NCBI RefSeq assembly: GCF_032884065.1
Contig: NC_088863.1
Coordinates: forward strand, 61,635,512-61,699,511
Origin: Artemia franciscana
Taxonomy: Eukaryota > Arthropoda > Branchiopoda > Anostraca > Artemiidae
DNA length: 64,000 bases
Direction: 5' to 3'
Positions 10,861 through 22,661 of this stretch are shown here, piece after piece. Numbering within the stretch: the first letter of the stretch is position 1; the number at the start of each line of letters is the position of its first letter. Below the pieces are notes generated by a model. It was not told the origin of the DNA and did not search any database. It saw only the letters and a program-made list of their open reading frames with translations. The position numbers were made by a program, and so were the translations under genes.

Positions 10861-12925
10861 AAAGAACGCGAAAATTGGAACTTGGAATGTTACAACATTA
10901 GAAAATAACTGTCATGTCAACATTATGACTGACAAATTCAGACAATTCGAACTGGACTTATTAGGACTTTCAGAAACTCATATCCCAGGGGTAGGAAGCA
11001 TGAAATTAGGTGATATAGAATTTGTTTACTCAGACAGGAAGGATGGGGTATATAGACAGGGATTAAGGCTCATGACGAATAAGGAAGCTGTTGTTCCAGC
11101 AGGGAAGATATTAAGAACAGAATACTAATTGCTCATTTTATGACTAAAAAGTTCAGGGTATCAGTTATAGTAGTATACGCCCCTGTATAACCAACTGACA
11201 AGAGATACTACTGACTCAGATGGATTTTACTGACAGTTACAGGAGCAAATAGACAGGGTTCCAGGTAGAAATACGATGTTCTTATTAGAAGATTTTAATG
11301 CCCAGGTTGGTGGAAATAGGGATAGATGGTATCCCAGCCAAGATAAATTAGGTGTAGGAAAACAAAAGCAGTAACGACTAGAGACTTTTGCAATGTTGTA
11401 GGTATAACAATCTAGTTATAACCAACATGGTGATTGGTCATAAAATGGCCCATAAGCCAACTTGGTATTCATGTGATGGTAAGATAGCAAACCTTATTGA
11501 TTATGTTGTTTTAAACTGAAGACAGGCAGGATCAATACAAGATATTAGGGTATATAGGAGTGCTGTCATTGATGTTAGAAGTGAAGATCACCATCTAACA
11601 GTGTCTAGAATTAATTTAAAGCTGAAATTTCAGAAGCATAACAACCTCGTTGGAAGTTATGATGTTGGTAAAATCTAGGATGAGTATTTGAGAGAAACTT
11701 TCCAGAAACAGTTGAGTACAAAACTAAAGAATTTAAAATTTGACAATGTGGAAGATGGACAGAATAAATTTAGAATAAGTTTTGAAGTTGCTGATGCTGT
11801 CTTAGGGAAGAAAGTTAAGACTTCAGTTAGGAATATTAGCAAAAAAGCTTTCTGTTTAATAGAGAGGAGAAGAGACTTGCACAAGAATTCTCTGAGATCA
11901 TCTGAAAACAAAAGGAATGCAAAGAAAGTGGAGAAAGCCTTAAAATATGAACTAAGGAGGTGTGAAGTAAAGGTCATGGATAAAATTACCAAGGATCTGG
12001 AAGATGCAGCTAGACAGCATAATAGTAAAATCTTGTACTTACATGTTAATAAATTGAAAGGGAATAGTCAATCCACACAAGTCCCAGTTAAAGGTAGGAA
12101 TGGGGCCACAATTAGTGATAAGGAATGAGTTTAAGAGAGATGGAAGAGATTTTCAGAATGTGCAAAGCAAGATAATGTTGCAGGAAAGGATATAGAGGAA
12201 AACAAAACAGTTTTTGATACCTTGGATGTGAAGGAAGATTTGTCTTGTGAGGAAGAATTTGCAACAGTACTAAGAGGATTAAAAAATAATAAGACTCCAG
12301 GTGCTAGTGGTGCAGTAAATGAGTTCCTTAAATATAGTGGCTATGAGGCTAGAAATAAGTCACTGAAGGCTATGAATTTTTAGGAAAACGTTAATGGAAC
12401 CACTGCATAAGAAAGGTGATAAGAGTGAGTGTGGTAATTATCAAGGTATTAGTCTGGTCTCTGTAGGTGGTAAATTCCTTAGTAATATGATACTTTTTAG
12501 ACTGAGCAATGCTGTAGACAAAATTTTAAAGAAAGAACAGTGCAGTTTTAGAAAAGGTAGAGGATGTGTTGACCAAATTTTCATTCTTAGGTTAATAATT
12601 GAGAAGTGCCTGAGCTATCAAACACTTTTAGTCCTCAGTTTTATAGATTATGAGCAGACCTTCAATTCTGTTGATAGAAGAGCTTTAGTGAAGGTCTCAT
12701 CCTTGTATAGTATACCAAACAAATACATTGAAGTGATTAGTGCTATGTATAAGAATAACACTGCTGTGGATAAAGCAGGAAATGAGGTTAGCAGCTAGTT
12801 TCATATTAAATCAGGAGTTAAACAGGGTTGTGTTCTATCTTCCTTTATATGGATTATTTTGATGGACTTTGTATTAAGGAGCAAAAGAAAGGCAATGGGA
12901 TAGCACAGAATCAAATGGGTTTTTT
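10861..12925 (+). mobile_element. LINE family B, copy 1: endonuclease plus reverse transcriptase relic
   Basis: The relic begins with an APE-type endonuclease: IGTWNVTTL (10873), LDLLGLSETHIPG (10955) and EDFNAQVGG (11287, one change from the usual GDFN). A linker frame follows at 11688-12128 (VLGKKVK.., ..LEDAARQHNSKIL). Reverse transcriptase blocks come next: KKGDKSECGNYQGISL (12410), FRKGRGCVDQIF (12549), LSFIDYEQTFNSVDRR (12636) and SGVKQGCVLSSF (12810). Homology stops near 12925, before the YADD box, so the 3' end is lost. It resembles proteins often mis-annotated as 'craniofacial development protein 2-like'. Many stops show it is dead. CG content is low, as in the surrounding intron. 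Confidence 0.85.
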
Positions 12926-12984
12926 ATTGAGCATTTAAACTGTTCTGAAAAAGGTCATCTGAACATCATTTCTTATATCATGGG

Positions 12985-13100
12985 GAGTTGCAAGGCTGCC
13001 TGGCGTCAAAAAAGAGCATGAAGGGTACTGATAGTCCACCAATCACTTTTAACCCTAAAAGGGCACTAGAACTTTTAGTTTCTGACCAAAAAAACTGCCT
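12985..13100 (+). repeat. Fragment of the G-run-rich 285-bp repeat
   Basis: The words aatcacttttaaccctaaaa and gggcactagaacttttag match the conserved part of the units at 3110 and 48.7-51.1 kb. It is a single, diverged piece with no neighbouring units. Confidence 0.5.
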
Positions 13101-14689
13101 GCCATGGTAGTTAATTGATTAATTGCAAGCAACATGAAAGAAATTCAGCGTTTTTGTCAGGATTATAATACAGATGCTAAGACTGAGAGCAATTGGTCTA
13201 AATGCAACTGAACTTCATAGTTTTGGCAGATTTTCTAACTTCTTTTAACAATCCATGTTGTTCATTTCCAATTGGCCATTGATACAGTGTTCAGCAATCC
13301 TGGGACCCACACTTTGAATGAGCACCAAACTGGGGTTTCTTTTTTAGTTATTATGTGGTAGCATTGGTGGGAGGAGGAGGGGCACAAAAACCAACAGTGT
13401 CCTTGAGCACTGAAAACTTTAGCTACACCTTTGTTTATTTAGGCAAAAGTTACTTGGGTAATTCTGGTCAAAAATGTATTTTATGGATTATGTAAAGTTT
13501 TTGGCAACCTACAAATAGAACCTTAAGTTTCATAGGGTTGGCTATCGCAACAGCAGCCACAAATTGAAGCCTAGAGGGTGTACTCTGGAAGCTTATTGTC
13601 ATTAATGACTGCAAATCTACAATGCTAGCCACTTCCACAATTTATAAGCATACACATGGCTAAAATTGTAGTAATTTAACGTTTTAGAATGAAGGGAATA
13701 AAAAAAATTATTGTTTTAATGCAGGAAATAAAAACAATAAATAGCTAATTTTTTAGCCTTTACCTAAAATTGAATGTTTTTTTTATAAATCCTTTTCCTT
13801 CACCAAGCACTAGGTTAAATCCATAGGAAACACTTAAGCAGTTTGTTGGTCATATGTTTTTTTTTAATATAATGAGTACAGCTTCTTAAAACAAAAAAAA
13901 AACAAATAATCCCCAGTCCTGAAATTACTCATACATCTGAGTCCAAACATTGCCTTGAATTACTTTGTTTACAATACTGTCTACTAACCCTCGTGATATT
14001 TTTTTGGTCTTGGAATGAGTCACAAGGCCATATGATGAGCTAAATCAGTGATACATGACATCAAAATATGCTTCTTGGATAAGAGTAAGCTTCTCCCAGG
14101 AAACATGTGCATGTCATCCTTAGTGTTTTGAAAAGGTTTGCTTCACACCAAAGATCCCAAAAGCAAACCTAGATTTCATAAATCATAGGATTATGGTTTT
14201 TCTTTCTTCATTACCCGTCTCTGGAGCAAGTGCAGTTTTTGTAGTTGTAGCCTATTCCTGTTTTAAAGTAGGCTAATACAAGAAACAAAACTCCAGAATT
14301 GTTTGGGTATTTCAACTTCCCAGGCTTTAATGCATACAAAATATCTTGTGTGTCAGCTTCTGAATCTGTACATTTATGGACCATTCTACTAGCTCTTCAT
14401 GATACTTTTAAGTAATGGTCAAAGAAATCAGTGGAAGATCAGCATTTATTGGTACTTCAGATGATGACTAGTTGCTGATGCTTATAATTGCCATTTCATT
14501 CATATTGAGCTTTGCCCTAACTACTGTATATTATGTCTAAAAAATTTTGTAAGTAATTGAGTGAAATTTGGTTAATAATCAATCTGTGCTGTTTTTCTGC
14601 AAGGAAATAGGCTATGTCTTCACCATATAATTTATGCCCAGTTTATAACAAATCAATTTAAAAAGATTCAATCAATATTTTTGCCCAGT
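13101..14689. other. CpG-poor intronic DNA without recognised content
   Basis: I see no gene, repeat or exon here. Over 13100-15480 I count about eight CG dinucleotides. Confidence 0.5.
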
Positions 14690-15075
14690 CTAATTTAAGA
14701 CAACCTGTTGACATGTCAAACAAAAATCGAAGTTACAAAAAGGCGAAGTCAATTGCAAGGCAAAGCATACATGTTCAATCCAATTGGTGAATTTTCTTTC
14801 ATTTGTTTCATGCTGGTTTATTGATTCAGAATCTATCTTGCTCTTGTTAGGTTCATTTCAAAAGGTTAGATTTTTTTTTTTTTATTAGCACTGACGATTA
14901 TTTGACAGAGGTCCTTGTCAAAATATTTGCTTGTTCTACATCTTCAAATTTTGCCACTGGAAAACAAAATACTTGTTTCTCACCTATTTGATTTCATTTT
15001 TAATTTATTATATCCTTTCCTCTCTTGTTTTCATACTTCACTGTGGCTTTTTCAGGCAAAGTTGGTCAAGCAGTT
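14690..15075 (+). mobile_element. Diverged Penelope-like element tail (3' part)
   Basis: The order of words is the same as at 35565-35960: tctaatttaagacaac, aggcgaagtc, gcaaggcaaag, caatccaattggtgaa, cactgacga, gaggtccttgtcaaaatatt and ttgcttgtt. At 35.5 kb the upstream part encodes a GIY-YIG-like C-terminus, so this is a 3' tail of that family. It is older and CG-poor. Confidence 0.55.
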
Positions 15076-15489
15076 ATTGCTTTTCAGGGAGATCTGGTTG
15101 CCACTAAGGTTTTTAAGGTTCACAAGAAAAACTTAAATTAGGCATATTTAGAGTGAATTTTTTCCAGCAAAAGTCAAATCTGAGAATCAAAAGGCTGTTT
15201 AACTGACATGGACCTTAGCCAGCTTTGTCTGAAAAGGCACCATGAAAACATGACCCAAAAAAATCTATCAGAAGACCCTACCATGACATCAATTCTCTCC
15301 CCCCCCCCTTAATGGAGACACCTATATTCTTATGCTATATAGGCTACAAAACTTCTGAAAATACATATTTATGTGAGAGGGACCCTGAAAATTTGATAGG
15401 CTAGGCCTACATACATATTCCCAAGCAAATACTACAATACTACCATTTTTACATCATATCAGGGAGAAAATTTCTGTGAAGCAACCTGA

Positions 15490-17800
15490 GCCTAAGTGTG
15501 GCTATGGAATTTTAAATCTTTGTCCACAATGACGCCTAAGTCTCTCTCCTCAGCAACTGCTTCCAACAAATCACACCCTATATGGTAGGGATGGTGGGGG
15601 TTATTTTGCCCTAAGTACAGTACCTTGCATTTAGTTGCATTGAATTGTAGGGCCCAAGTTGATGACCAGGAGGATAGCCTGTCAAGGTCCAGCTGAATGC
15701 AGGCTCTTTCTTCTTCAATTTCAGCAGGCAAATGAGCTTACAGTCGTCAGCATATGATGTTAAATGGTTGCATAGATAGGTTGTACAGTCGTTAATATAT
15801 ATGCTGAACAAGGTTGGCCCAAGGATGGATCCCTGTGGGACGCCGCTTACAACCGGGGAAGTGTAGGAGAAAACTGGATCGCCATTATCAGTGTAGATCA
15901 TGACACGTTGAGATCTTCCAGTTAGGAATGCAGGCAAATGAGCTTACAGTCGTCAGCATATGATGTTAAATGGTTGCATAGATAGGTTGTACAGTCGTTA
16001 ATATATATGCTGAACAAGGTTGGCCCAAGGATGGTTCCCTGTGGGACGCCGCTTACAACCGGGGAAGTGGAGGAGAAAACTGGATCGCCATTATCAGTGT
16101 AGATCATGACACGTTGAGATCTTCCAGTTAGGAATGCTCCAATCCAATCAATCACATCCTCATGTACCTGGTAAGCTTTAAGCTTCAGCATCAAGTATGA
16201 GTGTTCAACTTTGTAAAAGGCTTTGGCTTGGTCAAGTAAGATAATGTCGACCGGTTTACCCATATCCAAAATTTTAGTTGCATGATCATATGACTGAATA
16301 AAGTTGGTGTCAATTGACCTGCCCCTGCAAAATCCATGTTGTCTATCACTAGTAAGAGTATTTTCTTCTAAATAGTTTATTAGAGCATGGTTAATGATAC
16401 CTTCCATGACCTTGCAGATAGCTGAGGTTAGGCTTATTGGTCAGTAATTTCCTGGGTTATCCTTGTCACCGTCATCAAAAATTGGTATAATATTTGCTGT
16501 TCTCCAGTCATTTGGTACTGACGTTTTGGCCAGGGACATGTTGAATATTCTGGCAAGGGGGAGGGAAATGTGAGCAGCAGATTCTATCAAAAGCTGAGGG
16601 TGGAGGTTATCAGGTCCAGCAGCTTTGTTGGAGTTTAAACTTGTTAGTATTTTAAATACATCTTCTTGATTAATTATTACAGGAGGCATTGGGTCATGTA
16701 CTGTTGCAGGAGGTATGGTTGGGAGTGTAATACCAGGTGGCTTAGAGGTGAAGTTTGTGCAAAAGCTGGCATTCATGCAATCAGCAATTTCTTTTGGGTC
16801 GGTAGTACTGGAGCCATCTGATTTTTTTAGCCTGTTGGTGCGTCGATGGGAAGGGTTGTTGGCTGTAACATAATGCCAGAATTTTTGGGGGTTTTTCTTC
16901 GAGTCATTTGCAATAGATTCTTCATGGTCTTGGATAACTTTTCTTGTCCTGTTTCTCACCTTGTTTTGGAGCATGGTGTATTTGTTGTGATGGTTGTCAC
17001 ACTTGCATTTTAGATATTTATTCCATGCTCTATTTTTCTTTCTGATAATTTTCTTAATATTCCTGGGAAGGTATGGAAGAGTCTTTGGTTTATCTGACCA
17101 ATAAACCTTGGTATGCTTCCTACATGCACCTAGTAAACTAGACTTTAAACGATTCCAACTAGATTCAATGTCTGTCTCATCTGATAATTCCTCATCCCAA
17201 TTTATATTAGCTAGTTCTTCACAGATCAAAGTGTAATTGGTAAAAGTTCTCCTAAGTTTGCCATCACAACTATAGTTAATATTAATGTCATTCATTATGT
17301 ATATGTGGTCACTTGCACCAATAGCTGGAAGGTAACAAGTGGAAGTAATCCTCTCAGGATCATTTGTAATAAGGGGGTCTAGCAATGATGGTTGTTGTGA
17401 ATGTCTAAATCTAGTGGGTTGCATTATTATCTGAGTTAGGAAGTTGTCAGCAGGGGTTTGGGTGGTTGTGTAGGAGGGGTATTTAGGGGGTGAGTACCCA
17501 ATACCTTCAAACCAATGAACTTCTGGCATATTAAAATCACCATAAAGCACAAGTGATGAATTTAGATTGCATAACATCTGTATTAGGTTAGAAACCGCTT
17601 GGTGAGATACTAGTTGGTTCAGAGCTGATGGGCTACAGTAAAGCACACCAATATTCACAGTTTCAAATCCAATCAGAAGTCTAACCAATACATGTTCCGC
17701 CCAAGCATTAGTAGGTTGAGAAATAGAAAAATCAATTTTATCTACCTTAATTCCAGGGCATATTAGGGCTATTTGCAGGGCCATCAGGTTGGGACAGGTG
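15490..17800 (-). mobile_element. LINE family D (Jockey/CR1-like): endonuclease plus reverse transcriptase, 5' and 3' truncated
   Basis: The minus frame 17784-16441 (447 codons) is the longest open frame outside the Egr exon. It shows endonuclease motifs YGDFNMPEVHWFEG and GASDH (the catalytic SDH box), then the reverse transcriptase entry NKAAGPDNLHPQLL and PNDWRTANIIPIF. A stop at 16441 follows NPGNY. The core then continues with RQHGFCRGRSIDTNF, VSGVPQGTILGP and SYADDCKLI down to 15922. A 206-bp direct duplication repeats the last two blocks. The C-terminal frame 15731-15492 (LQFNATKCKVLYLGQ, RDLGVIVDKDLKF) breaks off at 15490. The element has only a few lesions and many CG sites, so it is probably a recent insertion. 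It lies in sense orientation within the PSMD4 intron. Confidence 0.9.
15725..16136. repeat. 206-bp exact-length tandem duplication inside LINE D
   Basis: 15725-15930 and 15931-16136 are direct repeats starting caggcaaatgagcttacagt and ending cttccagttaggaatg. By eye they differ at only about two bases (ggatccctg/ggttccctg and gtgtagg/gtggagg). Each copy encodes the VPQG and YADD boxes of the reverse transcriptase. 206 is not a multiple of 3, so the frame shifts after the first copy. Confidence 0.95.
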
Positions 17801-17884
17801 TATTGTCAGAATAATGACTATTATATTGAAAAGGGACATGAAAAATGGATCAATTGGCACCAATCTTCTTTTATTGGGATTATT

Positions 17885-17931
17885 TGAGCCCCCCAATTAA
17901 AATTGGGAACCCCCCAATTTTAGGGGGCTTA
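17885..17931. repeat. Short C/G-run inverted motif at a LINE junction
   Basis: CCCCCCAATT, then AATTGGG, then CCCCCCAATTTTAGGGGG at 17889-17927, lying exactly between the 5' end of LINE D (minus) and the start of LINE E (plus). Confidence 0.6.
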
Positions 17932-17934
17932 CTA

Positions 17935-18767
17935 TGCCCTTATTTGCTGATGATACAACCTTGGTGTGTGTTGCCCCTACAGAACAACTGCTCATGTCAA
18001 TGATAAATGCAGCAATGAGCAGGATATGAACACAGCTTAAAATAAACCACCTTGACCTGAATATAGATAAGTCAAATTTTGTTATTTTCTCTTGATTTCC
18101 AAATTTTTAACCCTTGGTTTACGGAAATAATTTCAAAGCGGGGAATTATTAAACAAACAAGATTCACCAAATACCTCGGAATCAATGTTGATGAAACCCT
18201 ATCATTTAAAGATCATGTGAAGTCAGTTTCGAAAATATTGTCATGTAACTTAGGTATCATGCGCAAATTAAAACGTATTTTCCCCCAAATGTTCTATGAT
18301 TGTTATATTTTTCCCTGATTCACCCTTACATTTTATATTGCTCATCAATTTGGCTTGGTACTCTCCCTTCGATAGTTTGTCCAATCTGTGTGATCCAGAA
18401 TAATGCTATCCAAGTTTTTTGTGCTGTTGGGAACCAGGAGTCTTTGAGGTCTGTATATAGAGATTTAAATATAATGCCTGCAGCTGGATTACGTGATTTT
18501 TATACGTTGATTTTTATATATAAGTATTACAGTGATAGCCTTCCTGATTGTTTTACAGGAATATTTTGTGAGAAGTTTGATGTTCACCACCACATTACTT
18601 GGATACAAGGTAATACTGAGGTTCCTCGATTAGTTTCAAGTAGGTCTTCTTTTTCACTTATTTACAGAGCTTCAAAACTTTGGAATAAACTGAGTATAGA
18701 TATTAAAGAAATAGGTAACCTTGGCCAGTTTAAGTCTTATTTATGTAATGATTCTACTTTTAATTAA
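17935..18767 (+). mobile_element. LINE family E fragment: reverse transcriptase C-terminal half
   Basis: It starts at the catalytic box (PLFADDTTLVCVAPTEQ, 17935) and runs through the thumb and C-terminus. The C-terminus is open from 18300 to 18767 and reads LIHPYILYCSSIWLGT, then RASKLWNKLSIDIK and a terminal stop after NDSTFN. The pattern 'HPYI.Y...W' followed by 'S.WN.LP..I' is the standard ending of Jockey/CR1-type proteins. It is 5'-truncated exactly at the YADD-box region, with frameshifts around 18030-18300. Confidence 0.8.
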
Positions 18768-18769
18768 CC

Positions 18770-19270
18770 AACACATGTGATGAATTAATTCTGTTTATCT
18801 GATTGGGAAAAATGAAGGCAAACGTTCAATCTAAAGAAATTGAGCCCTTACTCAGGAAAAATATGCAGGGGGAAGAGACATTCCCAAGTAAACCACTACA
18901 TGTTTGCTGTTAATTTGCATAAAATTTGGAAAAAACACAAAATAAATCACAATTTCCACCAGGAATTTATTTGATAGTGTAAAATTCCCAATACTCAAGA
19001 CAGTTAAACAGTTTCACCATCACCACCAGTTAATTAACAATAAAATCTATATTAGGCTATACCACCTAAAAAGTGGATTTTCTCACCATTGGATTTATCA
19101 AAGGTTTCTCAATAAGAACATGATTGACTGAATTATCTTTTCAGTACAAAATGCTCAATTGTAAATATTTAGCTTATCATTAGAAAATGTAGCCTAATCT
19201 TGGACAGAAGATCTTAAAGTTAGAGCAGAGTATTCAGATTATAGACAAACCCAATTTTGGATAGATTTAA
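18770..19270. other. CpG-poor spacer with a small direct repeat
   Basis: 19050-19210 (taggctataccacctaaaaa, gtggattttctcaccatt, gtagcctaatcttggac) resembles 21885-21985 (cctacttaaaaagtggattg, tggagcctaatcttgac). It is a weak two-copy interspersed repeat with no coding signal. Confidence 0.45.
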
Positions 19271-19405
19271 TGTCCTGTGGTGGTGCAGTGGGTTGGACCT
19301 TAGCTTGGCAATATGGGACCCAGAGATCAAATCATGCTGCAGCAATGCATTGCAAGGCCAACGCAGGGACCTTAGTAGTCAAGAAGCGTCGTTAATCTGA
19401 TTACT
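19271..19405 (+). mobile_element. tRNA-derived SINE
   Basis: A perfect RNA polymerase III A box lies at 19281-19291 (TGGTGCAGTGG, fits TRGYNNANNNG). A perfect B box lies at 19325-19333 (GATCAAATC, fits GWTCRANNC). They are 44 bp apart, as in a tRNA gene. The sequence does not fold as a real tRNA that I can see, and it runs on past the B box to about 19405, which suits a SINE head plus body. Only one copy was recognised in the window. Confidence 0.7.
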
Positions 19406-19429
19406 TACTGGATAGATTTAATATACCAT

Positions 19430-21305
19430 AAGTGTTAATAGAAGAAAGGAGAACTGCCAGGCTACAGCTCCTCTCATATCCACAACACAAACCATATCTG
19501 CAGAAAATGGAATTACAGGCTGATCAGCAAATCTGTCAAGAAGAGTGCACATGAAAAATGCCATTTTTATGAAGCAAAGGCTGCAAACGCTGCAAGGAAT
19601 GGCAATAGCAGCTTGGTCTACGAGATCATGAATGAGATCATCATGAAGAGGAAAGCCACTGAGAGTCCAGTGAAGGATAATAATGGAGTGCTGATGACCA
19701 GGCCCAAAGATAAGAAGGAGATATGGGTGGAACACTTCAACAAAATCCTAAACAGACCTCATAGTTACTGCTGGATATCACCACCAAGCCTCCTACCATA
19801 GATGAAATATTGAAGGCAGTCAAAAAGCTGAAAAATGACAGGTTACCAGGAGATGACCACATCACAGCAGAAATGCTGAAATGCTCTATGACCACTCTTG
19901 TCTCTTATTGGAAAGACTTCTTCAAAGTCATCTGGTCAACAGCCAAAGTACCCACAGACTGGCACCACAGCATGCTCATAAAGCTGTTTAAGAAGGGTGA
20001 CGCCATCCTATGCAATAACTGGTACAGCATTAGCCTACTTTTCATCCCTGGTAAACTACTGTCCCACATTATTCTAAACTATATTCAATGCCACCTGGAT
20101 GAATAACCCTGTGGTGAACAACATGACTTTCACCCAAACTGCTCCTGTACTGACCTGATTTTGACCTTGCAAATGCTCACAGAGGAGAGCTGCAAATGGC
20201 ACAACAAGCTATATATGATCTTCATAGATTTTGAAAAGGTCTTCAACTCTTTGAATTGCCAGTCACTTTGGAAGCTTCTCCATGATTATGGTATCCCTGA
20301 CATCATAGTTAAGCTCATTATGGCCATGTACAAGGATACAACCAGCTGTGTGGGGACTTCAGAGGGGAAATCATGTCAATTCCTAATCCTCTCTAGGGTG
20401 AAACAAGGCTACTGGTTACACTGGTCATTGACTATATATTGCAGAGCCTTGAGTCAACTGGGCTATGCCCAAATGATTGCCTGCTCAGCAACCTAGATTT
20501 TGCTAATGACATTGCAATAGGCTACTTGAAACCTGCAAAACAAAACTTCAGAAATTACTCTCAAATATTCAACAAAAGGCAGGTGGATTTGGGCTTAATG
20601 TCAATGCAAGTCAAACCAAAGAAATGGCAAGAAGCAAATCACCTATGAAAATCAAACGCAGCAACAACAATGTGGAACAGGTAGTCAACTTCAAATACCT
20701 AGGGCACACTCAAAAATACAGGATCCACAGCCAAAGAAGTCATTCCCCAATTTGATCAGGCTAACAGAACCTTCACCAAGCTTCATAAAGTATGGAGATT
20801 GAGTACTTTCTCTCTGTGGCTCAAACTCTGCCTGTTCAACAGGAATTGCCTTAGCTGTGTAAAGGAGGATCCTTTACACATTAAAAACTTGGCATCTCAA
20901 CCAATACCAATAGAATCAAGTATTTTGAGAATGCTTATCTCCAGATGCTGCTTGGTATTTGCTGGACCCAGAAAGTTGCAAATGTGCATATAAGGAAATC
21001 ATAGGCCAGCCATCCCTCACCAAAACCATACAAAGATGCACATGGTGCTACTTAGGCCACATATTATGCATGGACAACACCAAAATCCCAAGCAAGCATT
21101 CTTGTGGCAACCCAAAGGCACCTGCCACAGAGGAAAACCCAAAAAACAAACTCCATTGCACCTTTAGCAGCAATCTGCATCAAATACATGGCTCCCTACA
21201 AAAACTGGGAAGACATTATTGGTGCCACCAGTTACAGAGACAATTGGAGACTCTTCTTTGACACCTTGGGTGCCTCTCAAGGCACAGGAAGATGGGGTAA
21301 AGTTC
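19430..21305 (+). mobile_element. LINE family A, copy 2: longer, older, CpG-depleted
   Basis: Decoded blocks, with stops between them, are EAKAANAARNGNSSLVYEI (19575), IWVEHFNKILNRP (19720), KNDRLPGDDHITAEMLK (19832), VPTDWHHSMLIKLFKKGD (19950), IPGKLLSHIIL (20047), LYMIFIDFEKVFNSL (20210), LLSNLDFANDIA (FADD decayed to FAND, 20485) and TWCYLGHILCMDNTKIP (21035). It begins further 5' than copy 1 but still lacks an endonuclease. Many CG sites of copy 1 are TG or CA here. Confidence 0.85.
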
Positions 21306-22089
21306 ATTTCTAATACAAAAGAGGGTTACAGACTATTTGGATTCAGCATGAAATTCTGGTTCTAAATGCATACATATTCTCTTAGCTATCTTATTAGGAA
21401 GCTAATTGGGAAATTTACTATTATGATTGGCTGACTACAATCTTAGATAGCTTTCTTTTAATACTGTACTGAGATAATTATGTATTTGGCATAACTTTTC
21501 ACAGTAAGTCTATTTCTTAGCTATCTTATTGGCAAGTTAAGCATAAAACTAACCCTTTGACCTAGCCTAATCTTAGTTATCAGCCTGTCCTAACCATCTA
21601 AACCTATAAGCATTATGTCAAATATTAGAAGCCAACAACATTTTTTTTAAACATAACTCACACTTTAATTGAGATAGATGTAATAGCCTTATCCTAGGCT
21701 ACTGCTTCTATTTTATTTACATCCTAAGAATTAAGTTTATCTAGAGTCTTAACTGGTATGAGCTTAGAATTGGGGCTGTTGAGAAGAAAACATGATAAGA
21801 AATTAATTCTATAAGACACCCAGTAGTTTGTTAGCTAGTCTACTCTTAAAGAGCTATATAATTAAAAAGCTTTATTCTTCTAGCCTACTTAAAAAGTGGA
21901 TTGTTTCACCATATTATGCATCAATTTTTTTTTAGCAAAATATGTTTTTCTAAACATACAGATAGACAAGAGTGGAGCCTAATCTTGACAACATATTTAA
22001 AGCTTGAACCAAATCTTAGAAAATATTGTCTGATCTTTGACACATCATTTTAAAGTTTAATGACATCAAAGACAAGTATTGTCTAACAG
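21306..22089. other. CpG-free intronic DNA
   Basis: There is no exon, and no repeat other than 21885-22050, which resembles 19050-19210. No CG dinucleotide was found. Confidence 0.5.
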
Positions 22090-22615
22090 AATAATTGTAT
22101 TGGTAAATGTTTAGTTTAGAGCACTTAGAAATGCTAATTCTAGAAGTGCATCCATTTCTGGTTGACCCTCCTACTCCATGAGGGAAACTATAAATGCATA
22201 AAGTGGGCTTGCTTATAGGTAGCATTACCTATGGAGCAAAGCTTATTAGTCCATGAGCCCTACAGGCAGCAGGATGAGGTATTATTCTATATTCTATATT
22301 TATTTAATAAATCTCAATTGTTTGGTTTTTCTTTATTTTGATCACTCTGTTGAATAAATATAGAATACAGACTTCACCCTGCTGCCTGCAGGTTTCATGA
22401 ACTAATATGCTTTGCTCTGTAATGTTACCTGTAAGCAAGCCTACTCTATATATTTTTAGTCTTGTTGGAGGGGGATTTTAGAAACCTAAAGATGGATATC
22501 CTTCTCTAACAATGACAAAGACACAATAAGCTTTGCAATCATCAGAATCTTGCAATATGCAGTAATATGCACTTTAGAGCACTTGGAACAAAACTAAACA
22601 TTTACCATTGTATTT
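22090..22615. mobile_element. Fold-back element 1 (imperfect ~220-bp inverted arms)
   Basis: The left arm (about 22095-22308) contains ggtaaatgtttagttt, ggcttgcttataggtagc, gagcaaagcttattagt, caggcagcaggatga and ctatatttattta. The right arm (about 22345-22612) carries the complements in reverse order: tgaataaatatag, accctgctgcctg, actaatatgctttgctc, gtaagcaagcc and aaactaaacatttacc. The core about 90 bp of each arm match well and the outer parts are diverged. It encodes nothing. Confidence 0.75.
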
Positions 22616-22661
22616 AAATTGGCTAGAGTATAGAGATTGCCTATATTCAAATGTTTAAAAA

